Positions 36,394 through 48,107 of a stretch of 64,000 nt of DNA are shown here, piece by piece; positions within the stretch are counted from its first letter, which is position 1, and every line of letters starts with the position of its first letter. This stretch comes from Panopea generosa (Eukaryota; Mollusca; Bivalvia; Adapedonta; Hiatellidae). The stretch spans positions 74,208,886 to 74,272,885 of the forward strand of contig CM055899.1 in assembly GCA_029582155.1 (NCBI GenBank), given 5' to 3'. The position numbers and the translations under genes were made by a program. The notes beneath the pieces are model-generated. The model had not been told where the DNA came from. It searched no databases and worked only from the letters and a program-made list of their open reading frames with translations.

Positions 36394-36510
36394 TAAGGAT
36401 GGTGGCTCTACTCAGATTCATTCTGAGGTCTTCCTCCGCCAATAAAACTGGATATACCATAGTATTTAACCTAAAATGTGTTGAAAATGGCTGTAAATCC
36501 CATTCAAAAA
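36394..36510 (+). repeat. SINE, 'tgttgaaaatggc' family, 5' truncated
   Basis: The segment gatggtggctctactcagat through actggatataccatag and gtgttgaaaatggc is collinear with 1990-2080. The tRNA-like head is missing. Confidence 0.72.
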
Positions 36511-36573
36511 ATAAAAATGAAAATGTACTTAATTTATTTAAAGAAATGCATATAATATGATAATTATGTTAAA

Positions 36574-36700
36574 TGGATCCGAGATCTGAGGGTTGTGGGT
36601 TCAGTCCCATACTGCGTTGTGTCTTTGGGGTAGGCACTTTATCTGCATACATGTATAATTCATGTGGATAGCACCCATGCTGCACACAGGAAGACTTCAT
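36574..36700 (+). repeat. tRNA-headed SINE fragment
   Basis: B box gggttcagtccc at about 36596, followed by a body with gtctttggggtaggcacttt. There is no recognisable A box. Confidence 0.45.
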
Positions 36701-37329
36701 GTTTGATTTAGATAAGTAGTTACAACTTGTTTCAAAACAGATGTAAACATATAGTTAACTTACACCCAAATCTTAAAATTGAAATATTACAATAAAAACA
36801 ATTGCAGTTATCATGGCATTGAAACTTATTGCCTTTTTAAGTAAATTTGATAACTCAGAGAAATGTTACAAAAAATACATTGAATACTGAAGTGCCAGTT
36901 TCAGTCAAAAGCATTACAGTCAGAAATGAAACCTTTCTTTCTAGTACATTTACATTTTATTTTTATACAGTTTTCAGGTTTAAATGATTAAACCTTTTAG
37001 GAAATCTTTCAATATTTGACATTTATTTTGCAAAAAACAAACAAGATTTATGTGAAACCTGATCGAGAAGGGTTAAATTATTCAACAATTTCAGTATTTT
37101 CCAAACTATTTATCATGGCTGCGCTAACAGCAGATAAAGCTGCTGCTGAAGATGGAATGTCTTAATTTCTCAACTGCATAACAGATAGTTACTATAGCTG
37201 GAGAACTACCATGTTTGTCTGGCATTCTCATAATTCAACATTAGTGTTCCAGTCAGGACACTTAAGCTGGGGACACTGTATCAGCCAACTGGGAGACTCG
37301 CTGTTGTCTTTCTGTTTTTCTTTAGTTTG

Positions 37330-37565
37330 TCTTAGAATTCTCCAGTCACATGTTGAAGTCTCTTCATTGCAACTTAGTCCATTGCCTTTGTTTTTCTGTG
37401 TTGTATCCTTGGGTTTCTTCAATCACATATTGAAGTCTCTACATTGCAACTTAGTCCATTGCCTTTGTTTTTCTGTGTTGTATCCTTGGGTTTCTAAATC
37501 GCAGGTAGGAGTCTCTACATTGCAAGTTAGTCCATTGCCTTTGTTTTTCTGTGTTGTATCTTCTA
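37330..37565. repeat. 77-bp tandem repeat, about 3 units
   Basis: Units share ttgcaacttagtccattgcc and tttgtttttctgtgttgtat, spaced about 77 bp at about 37367, 37444 and 37521. The open frame across it is incidental. Confidence 0.88.
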
Positions 37566-38016
37566 GGCTTCCCCAGTCACATTGGAATGCCGTCCCATTT
37601 TTTCTATGAAGTGTTCTTTGGGCTTCTTATTGTCTTTAACTCAGTTAGGCCAAATAAAATAGTGTGTTTATTGCTCAACTCCGTAACTAGAATGGTCAAT
37701 CATAGGCTTTTTATCTTTTTTTTTCCTTTGTTTTGTTTAAACACTAGTTTTAACAGGATGACCATGTACAGTTTCAAGTAACCAATATTATGACTGAAGC
37801 CTTTGACATACAGACATAAATCATAGTGTGTCTACAGCCTCTGACATAATACAGCAATTATAACAAATTTGATAGCAGACAGCATGGCATTGTCCATAGT
37901 AATATATATCAACTTCAGAAAATTATACCACAAACAGAAATATTATCAGACTGGTGACAAAGCAGTCACATATTTATATTGTAAATTCATCTTTCACTTG
38001 AATACAGTACTTCAAT

Positions 38017-38060
38017 TTATGATATATTGACAATTTATGATATATTGACAATTTATGATA
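38017..38060. repeat. Short tandem repeat, 16-17 bp, 3 copies
   Basis: tatgatatattgacaattta repeated with a 17-bp period. Confidence 0.85.
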
Positions 38061-38689
38061 TGATTATTTTTAAAGATGTTTAAAAAAGTTTTTTCGAAGT
38101 TTTTCAATGTTCAAATTAAAAATGGTATGTTTAATACCGAATATGAGAAGCTTAAACAGCACGTTTGGGATTTGGTTACTTAATGGAACAGTCCTACAAG
38201 ACAACAACATTAGTGGTGGATACCGCTAGGAAAAAGAACAGCAGTATACCATGGCTGATCTGATAATATGTTTCAAATCCTGATCTCATAGTTAATGACA
38301 GCAAAACACTTAAATTATCTCAGTTTGAATGCAAAAAAAACCGCAAATTGTGTAGTTTAATTATAATACTGTCACATTGTAAAATCCATCTCTGCATAGG
38401 GGTAGAAATCCTCCAAACTGGTGTCATGTTTATTTTATCATTTTTTGTCATGTTTATTTTTGTAGTTAAATTACCAACCCCTGTGCAGTTCCAGGGAGCC
38501 ATATGAGTTATGGCAAGAATAGGATGACTGTGGCTCATGCATGTGACATAAAGCGACAATTTGAGTAATATGATATAATTTGCTGAAATTCTGTATTCTG
38601 CAGGTATCAAGGTTCTAGGTTCATTCTGCATATCAACTGTTGATGTTTTTTATCTGTATGTTAATTTGTTGTTGTTTTACATGTAGAGT

Positions 38690-38758
38690 GAACCTGGAAT
38701 CGTCCTGTTGGCATTGATCTACTACGCCATTAAACCCCATTCGTTCATTCATTACATT
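38690..38758 (+). repeat. SINE/LINE-type tail with (attc)n end
   Basis: The segment ggcattgatctactacgcca, ttaaaccccattcg and ttcattcatt resembles the 3' end of a tRNA SINE with a short-repeat tail. Upstream body not recognised. Confidence 0.45.
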
Positions 38759-39394
38759 GTAAAATCCACGTTGCACCATGGTAACAACACAATTTTTTTA
38801 AGCTTTAGGACATAATAAATTAATTGCTTGATAATCATCCCTACCCACTCCCTAATTTTTATAAAAGAAAAAATACAATTTGGATGAGAATTTAGCAATT
38901 AATTTATAATGGCCTTAATACATTTTTTTATAATCAGACATAATAGAATGTATGGAGTGGAAGGAGTTATCACAGCATTTATGTTATTTGGCCTAAGATA
39001 AATCAGTGAGACGGCCTTGTGTACCCTGTCTGCAGAACTGTTCTAGATTTTCTTACATTGTATCATACCTCTGTCTGGAATGGCTTTGAATAACTAAAAC
39101 TTGTATTTAATTGATTTTGTTGTCTGAATAATATTTTGTTAATTCTGTGCAGTGTCTTTAATGATACATTGATTCTCATGAGCGAATACAATGTCATGAA
39201 GAAGTTGCGTGTATTTACACTTAAAGAGAAAAGATATTGATTTTCAGGTCCATAATCATAGACAACAGTCCTATTTCCTGAATATAGATTATGAGCAATT
39301 TGTCTGCATTCAGCAAAATTTATATAGACAAATGTTATAATCATTCATGGGAAATATCAAAATTCAGTCTTGAAGTCTTCTATAGTTTCTGTCA

Positions 39395-40772
39395 TTTTTA
39401 GCTCTACTGGCCAAAGACCAGAAGTGCTTATGCATTGGCACGTTGTCTTTTGTCCATCGTCCGTTGTCTGTCGTCTGTAAGCAGCACATTCTCTGAAACC
39501 ACTAGGCATAGGAGACTATACAGAAGATTTTTTTTTATCTGAAATTCAAGATGGCCACCGTTACTAAAAATAGTCCAAAACTTAAAAAATCTTCTTTTCA
39601 TGAACGGCCCAACAGATTTTCAAAATGTTTATGTAGTAATGATGACCAATTATAGTATTGTTTGATTTGTTCAAACAGTGTCCCTATGGTTAAATATGAC
39701 CTTGCCCCGAGGGTTCATGTCATTATATTTTTTTTTTTTTTTTAAAATGGAAATGATTTTGCCTATATCTTCACAGAAGCATTGTTTGGTGAAGGAGGTT
39801 CAGATTTGTAAAAATGAATGGGTTCCACTGTCTTAAGGGGTCAGGAGGGGCCCCAAAAGGGCAAAAATTGAGAATTACTAAAATCGTTTTCTTAAGAACC
39901 AGTATATCAGATTTGTTCATATTTGGCATAAATTATCCCTATGTGCAGGGGTTTGATTGCAGATAAGAATTAAAGGGCTAAAATTTATAGGGGCCCTGTA
40001 AGGAGACTTAGAATTTTACAAAGGGATACTATGGGAAAACAGAAAATTCTCTTTTTCTTTCATCTATTCTGAAACCACTAGGCCAATTAAACTGAAACTT
40101 CACATGCATGTTTCTGTTCCATAGGAGACTATCCAGAAGATTTTTTTTTCAATCTGAAATTCAAGATGGCCGCCATTACTAAAAATAGACCAAAACTTAA
40201 AAAAATCTTCTTCTCATGAACAGCCCAACAGATTTTCAAAATGTTTATGTAGTAATGATGACCAACTATAGTTTTGTTAGATTTGTTCAAATGGTGTCCC
40301 TAGGGTTAAATATGACCCCACCCCGACGGTTCAATTAGGGGACACATGTCATTATAATATTTTTTTATTTTTTTAAAATGGAAATGATTTTGCCTATATC
40401 TTCACAGAAGCATTGTTTGGTGAAGGAGGTTCAGATTTTTAAAAATGAATGGGTTCCACTGTCTTAAGTGGTCAGGAGGGGCCCCAAAAGGGTAAAAATT
40501 GAGAATTAGTAAAATTGTTTTCTTAAGAACCGGTATGTCAGATTTGTTCATATTTAGCATAAATTATCCCTATGTGTAGTGGTTTGATTGCAGATAAGAA
40601 TTGAGGGGCTAAAATTTATAGGCCAACTATAGTTTTGTTAGATTTGTTCAAATCTTGTCAATAGGGTTAAAAATGACCCTGCCCCAATATTTCTATTGCA
40701 TAAGAGAATTTCAAAAAGTGCTATGGCCACTATGAGTCAGTAGAGTGTCCTCGGGCCCTCTTGGCCCTCTTG
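39395..40772 (+). repeat. Mollusc-type dispersed repeat 'agctctactggcc...ggccctcttg'
   Basis: 1.38 kb starting ttagctctactggccaaaga and ending cctcgggccctcttggccct. Contains two diverged tandem segments about 610 bp apart (ctgaaaccactaggc at about 39497 and 40070; gaaattcaagatggccaccg and gaaattcaagatggccgcca). An inverted, nearly full copy lies at 56371-57437 in the same intron. No protein is encoded. I associate the class with bivalve genomes but cannot name the superfamily. Confidence 0.75.
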
Positions 40773-41061
40773 TTTTTCCTATATATAGAATTTTATGAAA
40801 CTTCCCAGTATTTAAGTTTAATAACTATGTTCATTCAATATCAGAAATAAAAAATATAACTGTACAGATTTTTTGTTATCTCCTCAACAACATACTCATC
40901 CTTGAAATTTGGTGAAAAAATGTAGGTTTTACAAGAAATGCAAAACAAATATTTAACAGTTTACATCTAGTATTCAATTAAAACTAAAACATAGATGCAT
41001 ATAATAATATTTGTCATGGAAATGGGAATTATAAGCTTGAATTTTACTCTTTGGGGTTATA

Positions 41062-41538
41062 ATAGGTGTAACCCCACCATTGATTTTTGTTCTTTATTCT
41101 ATAGTAAATAATAAAAGTTTGAAGGCTTGTCATTCATAGAGGGTCCCAAATGAAAGAAGTGAAACCTACATTTTACTGTTTGTCAACCTCTGCACTATCA
41201 AAATATGATGAGAAAAGTAGGGGTCATGTGTCATATAAGAGATTTTTTTTCTGCTCAGTGTGTACACTGGTGACAAAGTGAAAGTAGACTTCCGAAATCA
41301 TGAATTCATACCCCAATTTCCAAGCATCATTTTTTGTTTCTAAATTCACAATTCAAACATGACAATGCTATCAAAATGTTCAAAATACATCAATAATGCC
41401 ATTCAAATAAAAAAATGAGCATTAAAAATAGGAAAATGCATTTTTAAAGAAGAAGAATTGAGGATTATTTACAACCGCCATTATGCGACTACCCCACGGA
41501 AGCACTTCCTTTTTGCAATGGTGGCACTATGCCTATAA
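41062..41538. repeat. 477-bp direct terminal repeat, left
   Basis: Starts ataggtgtaaccccaccatt and ends ggtggcactatgcctataa. Nearly identical to 42088-42562 (a run-length change and about one substitution), so the duplication is recent. Confidence 0.92.
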
Positions 41539-42087
41539 GGAAACTCTTTTTTTTTTAATTTCATAATTACCTCATTTTTGCTAAGTACTACCAGTTTGAA
41601 GTAATACTGCCAAGTTGCAGGCATTAAATACTGAAACTTTTGTCAAAATACCACTTTTTACATGATCATTATATACAGGCGCGAGATGTTGACCGACATG
41701 CAATTTTGATGTGTTCGACTAATTTTACCCATAAATTTTTTTTTTTACCTAATTCCATTAAAATGTTTACACCAAAACAGTCTCATGATACACTGAAGAC
41801 ATTATCTTACCAAAATACATTATTCAATACAATGTACATGCTAAAAATTGCACATTTAAATCATCCAAAATAAAAAATCTTCAAAATTGTGTGATTTTTC
41901 ATGAAATTTCAATGTAAATATGCACATATATGCTTTATTTGAGGCATACACTTGCCAAAAAGAGTTTTTTTATGAAGCAAATGTCTCCAATTTGTCATTT
42001 AATACTATGAGAGTGTAGAAAAGAGGTTATTTTACCTACAATTAACATTTTGGAAAATCACCCCCATTTCACTCAAGTCTCTCTTAT

Positions 42088-42562
42088 AGGTGTAACCCCA
42101 CCATTGATTTTTGTTCTTTATTCTATAGTAAATAATAAAAGTTTGAAGGCTTGTCATTCATAGAGGGTCCCAAATGAAAGAAGTGAAACCTACATTTTAC
42201 TGTTTGTCAACCTCTGCACTATCAAAATATGATGAGAAAAGTAGGGGTCATGTGTCATATAAGAGATTTTTTTTCTGCTCAGTGTGTACACTGGTGACAA
42301 AGTGAAAGTAGACTTCCGAAATCATGAATTCATACCCCAATTTCCAAGCATCATTTTTTTTTTCTAAATTCACAATTCAAACATGACAATGCTATCAAAA
42401 TGTTCAAAATACATCAATAATGCCATTCAAATAAAAAAATGAGCATTAAAAATAGGAAAATGCATTTTTAAAGAAGAAGAATTGAGGATTATTTACAACC
42501 GCCATTATGCGACTACCCCACGGAAGCACTTCCTTTTTGCAATGGTGGCACTATGCCTATAA
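42088..42562. repeat. 475-bp direct terminal repeat, right
   Basis: Second copy of 41062-41538; offset 1026 bp. Confidence 0.92.
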
Positions 42563-43137
42563 AAAACAAAATTATTTCTGTCAATTTTGTTTCAATTTTG
42601 TTTCAATTTTGCAATTTTTTTATATAGTGTATGAATAGATTTTGCTTAAAACGTTACAAATTACTCGCTGATACCTATTCTAATGACAATCAAAATAAAA
42701 AATACACTTTACTGCATAATTGGAGAAAAAATAGCTGTTAAAGTATGCTATGGTCATTAAATAAAAAATTGAATGCAGTTGCAAAATTAACGTTTTTATA
42801 CTAAATGAGCATATTTGTATGAATATCATGATTTCTGTTACATTATATATTCAGCATAAGTTACTGTAAACAATTCATTTAAACCAGTATTTCATATATT
42901 GGACACAATATAAGGGACCAATTTCAGGCATATCCGTAAAAGAGGGTGCCATCTGAATAGGATCAGTTGTAGTATAATAGTGCGTAGTGACACTGGCTAA
43001 TAAAGTGGCTTCCCTTTGTGCACAGAATTGGCGCACATGAAAAACTGGCTTTAAACAGGGCATAGATATATCTGTATTCAAATAAAGGGCTCCAGGTGAG
43101 GGAAGCTGCCACCCAATGATAGCAGAGATAAATTTAA

Positions 43138-43370
43138 TATGGTCTAGTGGTATAGCATCTGGCTCGCCTGGGGACAGTTGTGGGTTTGATTCCCAGCTGT
43201 GTCAGACTTGAAGAATGGTACTAAAAGCTTCCTTGCTTGGTGCTCAGCATTTAGAGGATAGTTATAGGTCTGGTCAGCCTGGTTTCAGTTTAATGCGACT
43301 GGATGGGGTATCGTACACTGTCACAATATGAATGAAAAATTGTTGAAAGCGATGCTTAACATCATCCAAC
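43138..43370 (+). repeat. tRNA SINE, 'ggtactagaagcttcc' family, copy 1
   Basis: A-box-like tggtctagtggtatagcatc (43139) and B box gggtttgattcc (about 43182), then the body ggtactaaaagcttccttgc, gctcagcatttagaggata and a tail gaaaaattgttgaaagcgat with aacatcatccaacaac. It is internally shortened compared with 45960-46265. Confidence 0.8.
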
Positions 43371-43385
43371 AACGAAATTATAATG

Positions 43386-44810
43386 ACACCTCGGTTATAT
43401 TACAATAGAATTATACTAACGCCATTGTTAAATTACAATGGAATGATACATGACCATTGTTATATTACAATAGAATGATACAAGATTGCAAATGTTAAAT
43501 TACAATTAAATGATACTCAACACCCCTGTTGAATTACAATGGAATAATTCTCAAACTATGTTAAATTACAATGGAATGATTCTAAAGCCATTATTTAATT
43601 ACAATGGAATGATTCTAAGATCATTATAAAATTACAATGGAATAATTCTAAGACCATTGTTAAATTACAATGGATTAATTTTAATACCATTGTTAAATTC
43701 CGTAACAGTGAAATGGTTTTAAGACCGCAGCGGAATGATTAAAAAACCATTGTTAAATAACATTGGAATAATTCTAAGGCCATTGTTAAATTACAATGGA
43801 ATGATTCTAAGACCATTGTTAAATAACATTGGAATGAAGACCATTGTTAAATTACAATGTATTGATTCTAAGACCATTGTTAAATTCCATAACAGTGGAA
43901 TGATTCTAAGACCACAGTGGAATGATTCTAAAACCATTATTTAATAACATTGGAATAATTCTAAGGTCATTGTTAAATTACAATGGAATAATTCTAAGAC
44001 CATTGTTAAATTACAATGGAATAATTCTAAGGCCATTGTTAAATTACAATGGAATGATTCTTAGACCATTGTTAAATTACAATGGAATGATTCTAAGGCC
44101 ATTGTCAAGTTACAATGGAATGATTCTAAGGCCATTGTTAAATTACAATGGAATGATTCTAAGACCATTGTTAAATTACAATGGAATAATTCTTAGACCA
44201 TTGTTAAATTACAATGGAATGATTCTAAGATCATTGTTAAATTACAATGGAATGATTCTAAGGCCATTGTTAAATTACAATGGAATAATTCTAAGGCCAT
44301 TGTTAAATTACAGTGGATTGATTCTAAGACCATGTTTAAATTACAATGGAATAATTCTAAGGTCATTGTTAAATTACAATGGAATGACTTGTAAGACCAT
44401 TGTTAAATTACAATAGAATGATTCTAAGGCTAATGTTAATTACAATGGAGTGATTCTAAGACCATTGTTAAATTACAATGGAATGATTCTAAGGCCATTG
44501 TCAAATTACAATTGAATAATTCTAAGACCATTGTTTAATTACAATGGAATGATTCTAAGGCTAATGTTAATTACAATGGAATGATTCTAAGACCATTGTT
44601 AAATTACAAAGGAATGATTCTAAGGCCATTGTCAAATTACAATTGAATGATTCTAAGACCATTGTTAAATTACAATGGAATGATTCTCAGACCATTGTTA
44701 AATTACATTGGAGTGATTTTAAAATCATTGTTAAATTACATTGGAATGATTCTTAAAGGCCATTGTTAAATTACAATGGAATGATTCTATTGTTAAATTA
44801 CTTTCGAATC
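43386..44810. repeat. 33-bp minisatellite, about 43 units
   Basis: Consensus attgttaaattacaatggaa followed by tgattctaagacc. 33 bp is 11 codons, so 43922-44416 is open as repeats of LLNYNGMILRP. This is taken as a by-product. Confidence 0.96.
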
Positions 44811-45959
44811 ATCCAAGTAAAAAGAATGCCAAAGTCTACAAATGGAAATTCAGCAAGTTTTGGACCCAGTGTTGCTAGAAATATAAACGACCGAGTCGTG
44901 GTCCGTATAATACTTCCTAAATTGGCAAACCAGGAAATGATAGGTCTACAGATTTTCTTATCATTCCCCGGGTTTTGCATAAGGATTAGGATAAAACTAA
45001 TCTAAAATCCCATTATTCCCTAGAATTTAATGATTTATTCTGATCAGAAAATGATATGGTATTGTGGTCTAGAATAGTTGATATTTGGCCAAATGCTAAA
45101 GAACTTAACAGCTTTGTACTGGTAGTAGGTGGAAGGGAAAATTATTTGTCTGCAAAATCTGAAAAGAATTCAAAATACTAAACTCCGTGGCCCATACAAA
45201 TATTTAATGATAGTGTAAATATGGTTTTGGATGCGGGAGGAAAGTGGTGAACCTACCCCATTCATCAAAACCAAATTATAGCAGTGACAGAAGCTTCCAT
45301 GGCCAGACTCTGTTATGAAATTATTTATAATCGGAATGTTACTCTTGTTTTTTTAGTTGTGTGCTGAGGGATTAAACAACATTATAAATCAACTTAGAAA
45401 CACGATGGCAATGTGAAAGTAAAACTTGGAATGTGGGGGATATTGCATTGATTCCCAGCTGTCCTTATTTGGAATATGTCAATGTGTATTTATTCAGTAA
45501 TGCATGTCAGCATGATCACAGTCCATTTTAGTTATTTGAGAATGGTTCTAAATATATTATCGACTTTGTATCCTCGATACAGGTAAGACAGGTACATAGG
45601 CACTCAGTCACAGACATGGACATATTAGTAATTACCCACTTTTCTCCTGCCTCTCGAGGATGAACTTACCAAATTATCAACTAACTTTGAATCGACTGTA
45701 CCTTAGCAAATATTACCGCATTGGTTATGGTTTCAGTTTTGCCTGATCTACAAAAAAAGACACTGAATCTTCTGAGATGCCATCAAATGCGTTCCTCCAC
45801 TTATAAGAGTGGATGCCACTTATTTTGTTTGTTTCAATACTAAGCATCATTTTTATGCCATCGAGGGCTAACATTAATACATTCAATTGACAAAACTGTA
45901 TTTCCCAAAAGGTTTTTGTTGAATGTAGCTCTAAGAAAAAGGTTAACCCCTATTGCAAA
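44811..45959. other. Intron, mostly unrecognised
   Basis: Only a short inverted SINE remnant (tttttatgccatcgagggct, 45850-45875, the 'accgctgattt' family, minus) could be recognised. Confidence 0.5.
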
Positions 45960-46265
45960 AAATGAGCGTCCGCCTCGCATGGGGAAGTTCGTGGGTTCGA
46001 TCCCCGGCCGGGTCATACCAAAGACTTTAAAAATGGTACTAGAAGCTTCCTCGCTTGACGCTCAGCATTTAGAGGAGAGTTCTAGGTCTGGTCGGCCCAG
46101 TGTCAGTATAATGTGACTGGGTGGGGTATCATACCATGTGTCTGCGGCATGATACTCCAGTGTGACAGTGCTCAAAATACTGTCTCAAGTAGTCACCGTC
46201 GCGATATGACTGAAAAATTGTTGAAAGCGACGCTAAACACCATACAACAACAACAACAACAACAA
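45960..46265 (+). repeat. tRNA SINE, 'ggtactagaagcttcc' family, full copy with (CAA)n tail
   Basis: A head with gcgtccgcctcgcatgggg and a perfect B box gggttcgatcccc (about 45993), then the body ggtactagaagcttcctcgc, aggtctggtcggcccagtgt, gactgggtggggtatcatac, catgatactccagtgtgaca and gaaaaattgttgaaagcgac, ending caccatacaacaacaacaac. The most complete of three copies. Confidence 0.88.
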
Positions 46266-47365
46266 CATTATAAGATAAATATTTATTTAAAAATATTCTT
46301 CATTTCCACCTATTCTTTGCTTAACATGAAGGGCAATCCCACCTTCAGTACTTGTTGTACTTTGATTTCCAAGTAGTCCTGAACTGGCTCAGTTATTTCT
46401 TATTCATAACAGTGAGTAACATTAACTGTTTTTGAAAAAAATGCGAGACAGGATAATGATCTGCGGTACAATGAATTAAATGTTTATTTGGATCAGAAAG
46501 TCTAGAAACAGAATCTTGTTGGTGACTGTTAACTGTTCATTCAGGTCAGATGTAAAAGTAAAGTAGTCATACTTTTTTGTTTTAATCTTAACAAATTATA
46601 GAGCAATTTCCTCAAATTATGATTTCCCACTTTGCATTGTTAGTGAACAAATAAAACATTCATTGGCAGAAGTAAAAAAGTTCAGACTCCAGTTTGTTTA
46701 AGAAACATGGATTTTTTTTATTTTCAATTTATTCTGACATAATTGAATTGGAGGAAGCCACCAATATGGAATCTGATGCAAGCACACTTATTACAAGCAG
46801 AATTATATGGTATGTTTCTGATGTATTTTCCAAGCGAGGGAACAAATGTCCCGCTGCATTGTGGCTCTATTGACAAACTTGTAAATGTAATTATTTTGTG
46901 GACGCTAGATTGATTCATGCATGCTTTGGCAAGCACAGGAGACTGATGAAAAATGTCAGTGTACAAACACTTCCATCAATAAACCTGATGAATCTCTTGC
47001 TGTTCTGGAAACAAATGAGTGAAAAATGAGGATGATTGCCTAATAGCAATTCTCAATTACTGCCGTAATAAAATAAAGGAGGTTTACAAGCTGTATACAT
47101 GGACGATAATTGTGAATATTTTGTGGTGAAATGGCAGTTTTTGTTTCATGTTCCTTGATACCATTTACAAAGGATGTAGACCCATGTAAAGAACTGTAAA
47201 ATTTTACAGGAGTTATGACCCTTTTTTAACTTAATTTTTGGTAAAAAATTGTTTTCTGATTAATAGTGTGAGTTTAAAACATGCCAAAGGAGTGACACTA
47301 ATTTATCACAGATTTCATCCATGTATTACTATCTGCCAATGACCGCAGCATTGTCTCACATGTGG

Positions 47366-47605
47366 AAAAAGACTTTAAAAATGGTACTAGAAGCTTCCTC
47401 ACTTGATGCTCAGAATTTAGAGGAGAGTTCTAGGCCTGGTCGGCCCGGTGTCAGTATAATGTGACTGGGTTGGGTATCATACCATGTGACTGCGGCATGA
47501 TACTCCAGTGTGACAGTGCTTAGAATACTGTCTCAAGTAGACACCGTAGCGATATCACTGAGAAATTGTTGAAAGCAACATTAAACACCATACAGCAACA
47601 ACAAC
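47366..47605 (+). repeat. tRNA SINE, 'ggtactagaagcttcc' family, head missing
   Basis: Begins at aaagactttaaaaatggtac and is collinear with 46020-46265 to the (CAA)n tail. The tRNA head is absent, as expected for 5' truncation during reverse transcription. Confidence 0.85.
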
Positions 47606-48107
47606 TATCTGCCAATACTGGCTATATAAACTTACCTGTGATTTACACTGCTACACTGTGAACCAGGGTCACCTTTAGTAGACCATTGCTTATAGTTGGT
47701 CTGCTGTTCAGAGCTCAGAAACACTTAATGATTATATCATGGTAACTTAACTGTCATCCATCCACCACTTAACTCTTCTGGTAAACAATAGTATCTTAAG
47801 TTTTCATCTGACTCAAACGAAGTAAAAATGTGAAAGCTTGGACAATTTTATTTAATTGGTACAAAAGTACCAGAGTTATAGCCCTTGTTTTAAGTTGATT
47901 CATGTCAAATTTGCTGTACAACAAATACATGGTCTAAACATGAGCCTGTGGTCTTATCATTGACTGATGCAATAGTGTTTTCTGGGTATGATGGCCCTTT
48001 TTAAGGAAGTTACATTTATAACTATTGAAGAAGAGCACCTGCCATAGTTTCCTACTTGCATTTTGTGAATGTTCCACCATATTTTAACCAACCTCCTACC
48101 CCTGTCA

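Larger units (their letters stand above)
41062..42562. mobile_element. Two near-identical 476-bp repeats around a 549-bp centre (TRIM-like or tandem MITE pair)
   Basis: The 1.5-kb block has a repeat-centre-repeat layout with no coding in the centre (41539-42087). Each repeat itself ends in a short inverted pair (ttataggtgta / tgcctataa), so each could be a separate TIR element. Alternatively a 1026-bp unit was tandemly duplicated and truncated. TG...CA ends, a primer-binding site and a clear target duplication are lacking, which argues against a normal LTR retrotransposon. Confidence 0.6.

Noticed and set aside
37211-37609. 132-residue hydrophobic frame as a membrane protein
   Set aside because: Spans a 77-bp tandem repeat with T-rich composition; the hydrophobicity follows from base composition.
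41062-42562. Ordinary LTR retrotransposon
   Set aside because: No TG...CA ends, primer-binding site, polypurine tract or coding; kept only as an unclassified repeat-flanked block.
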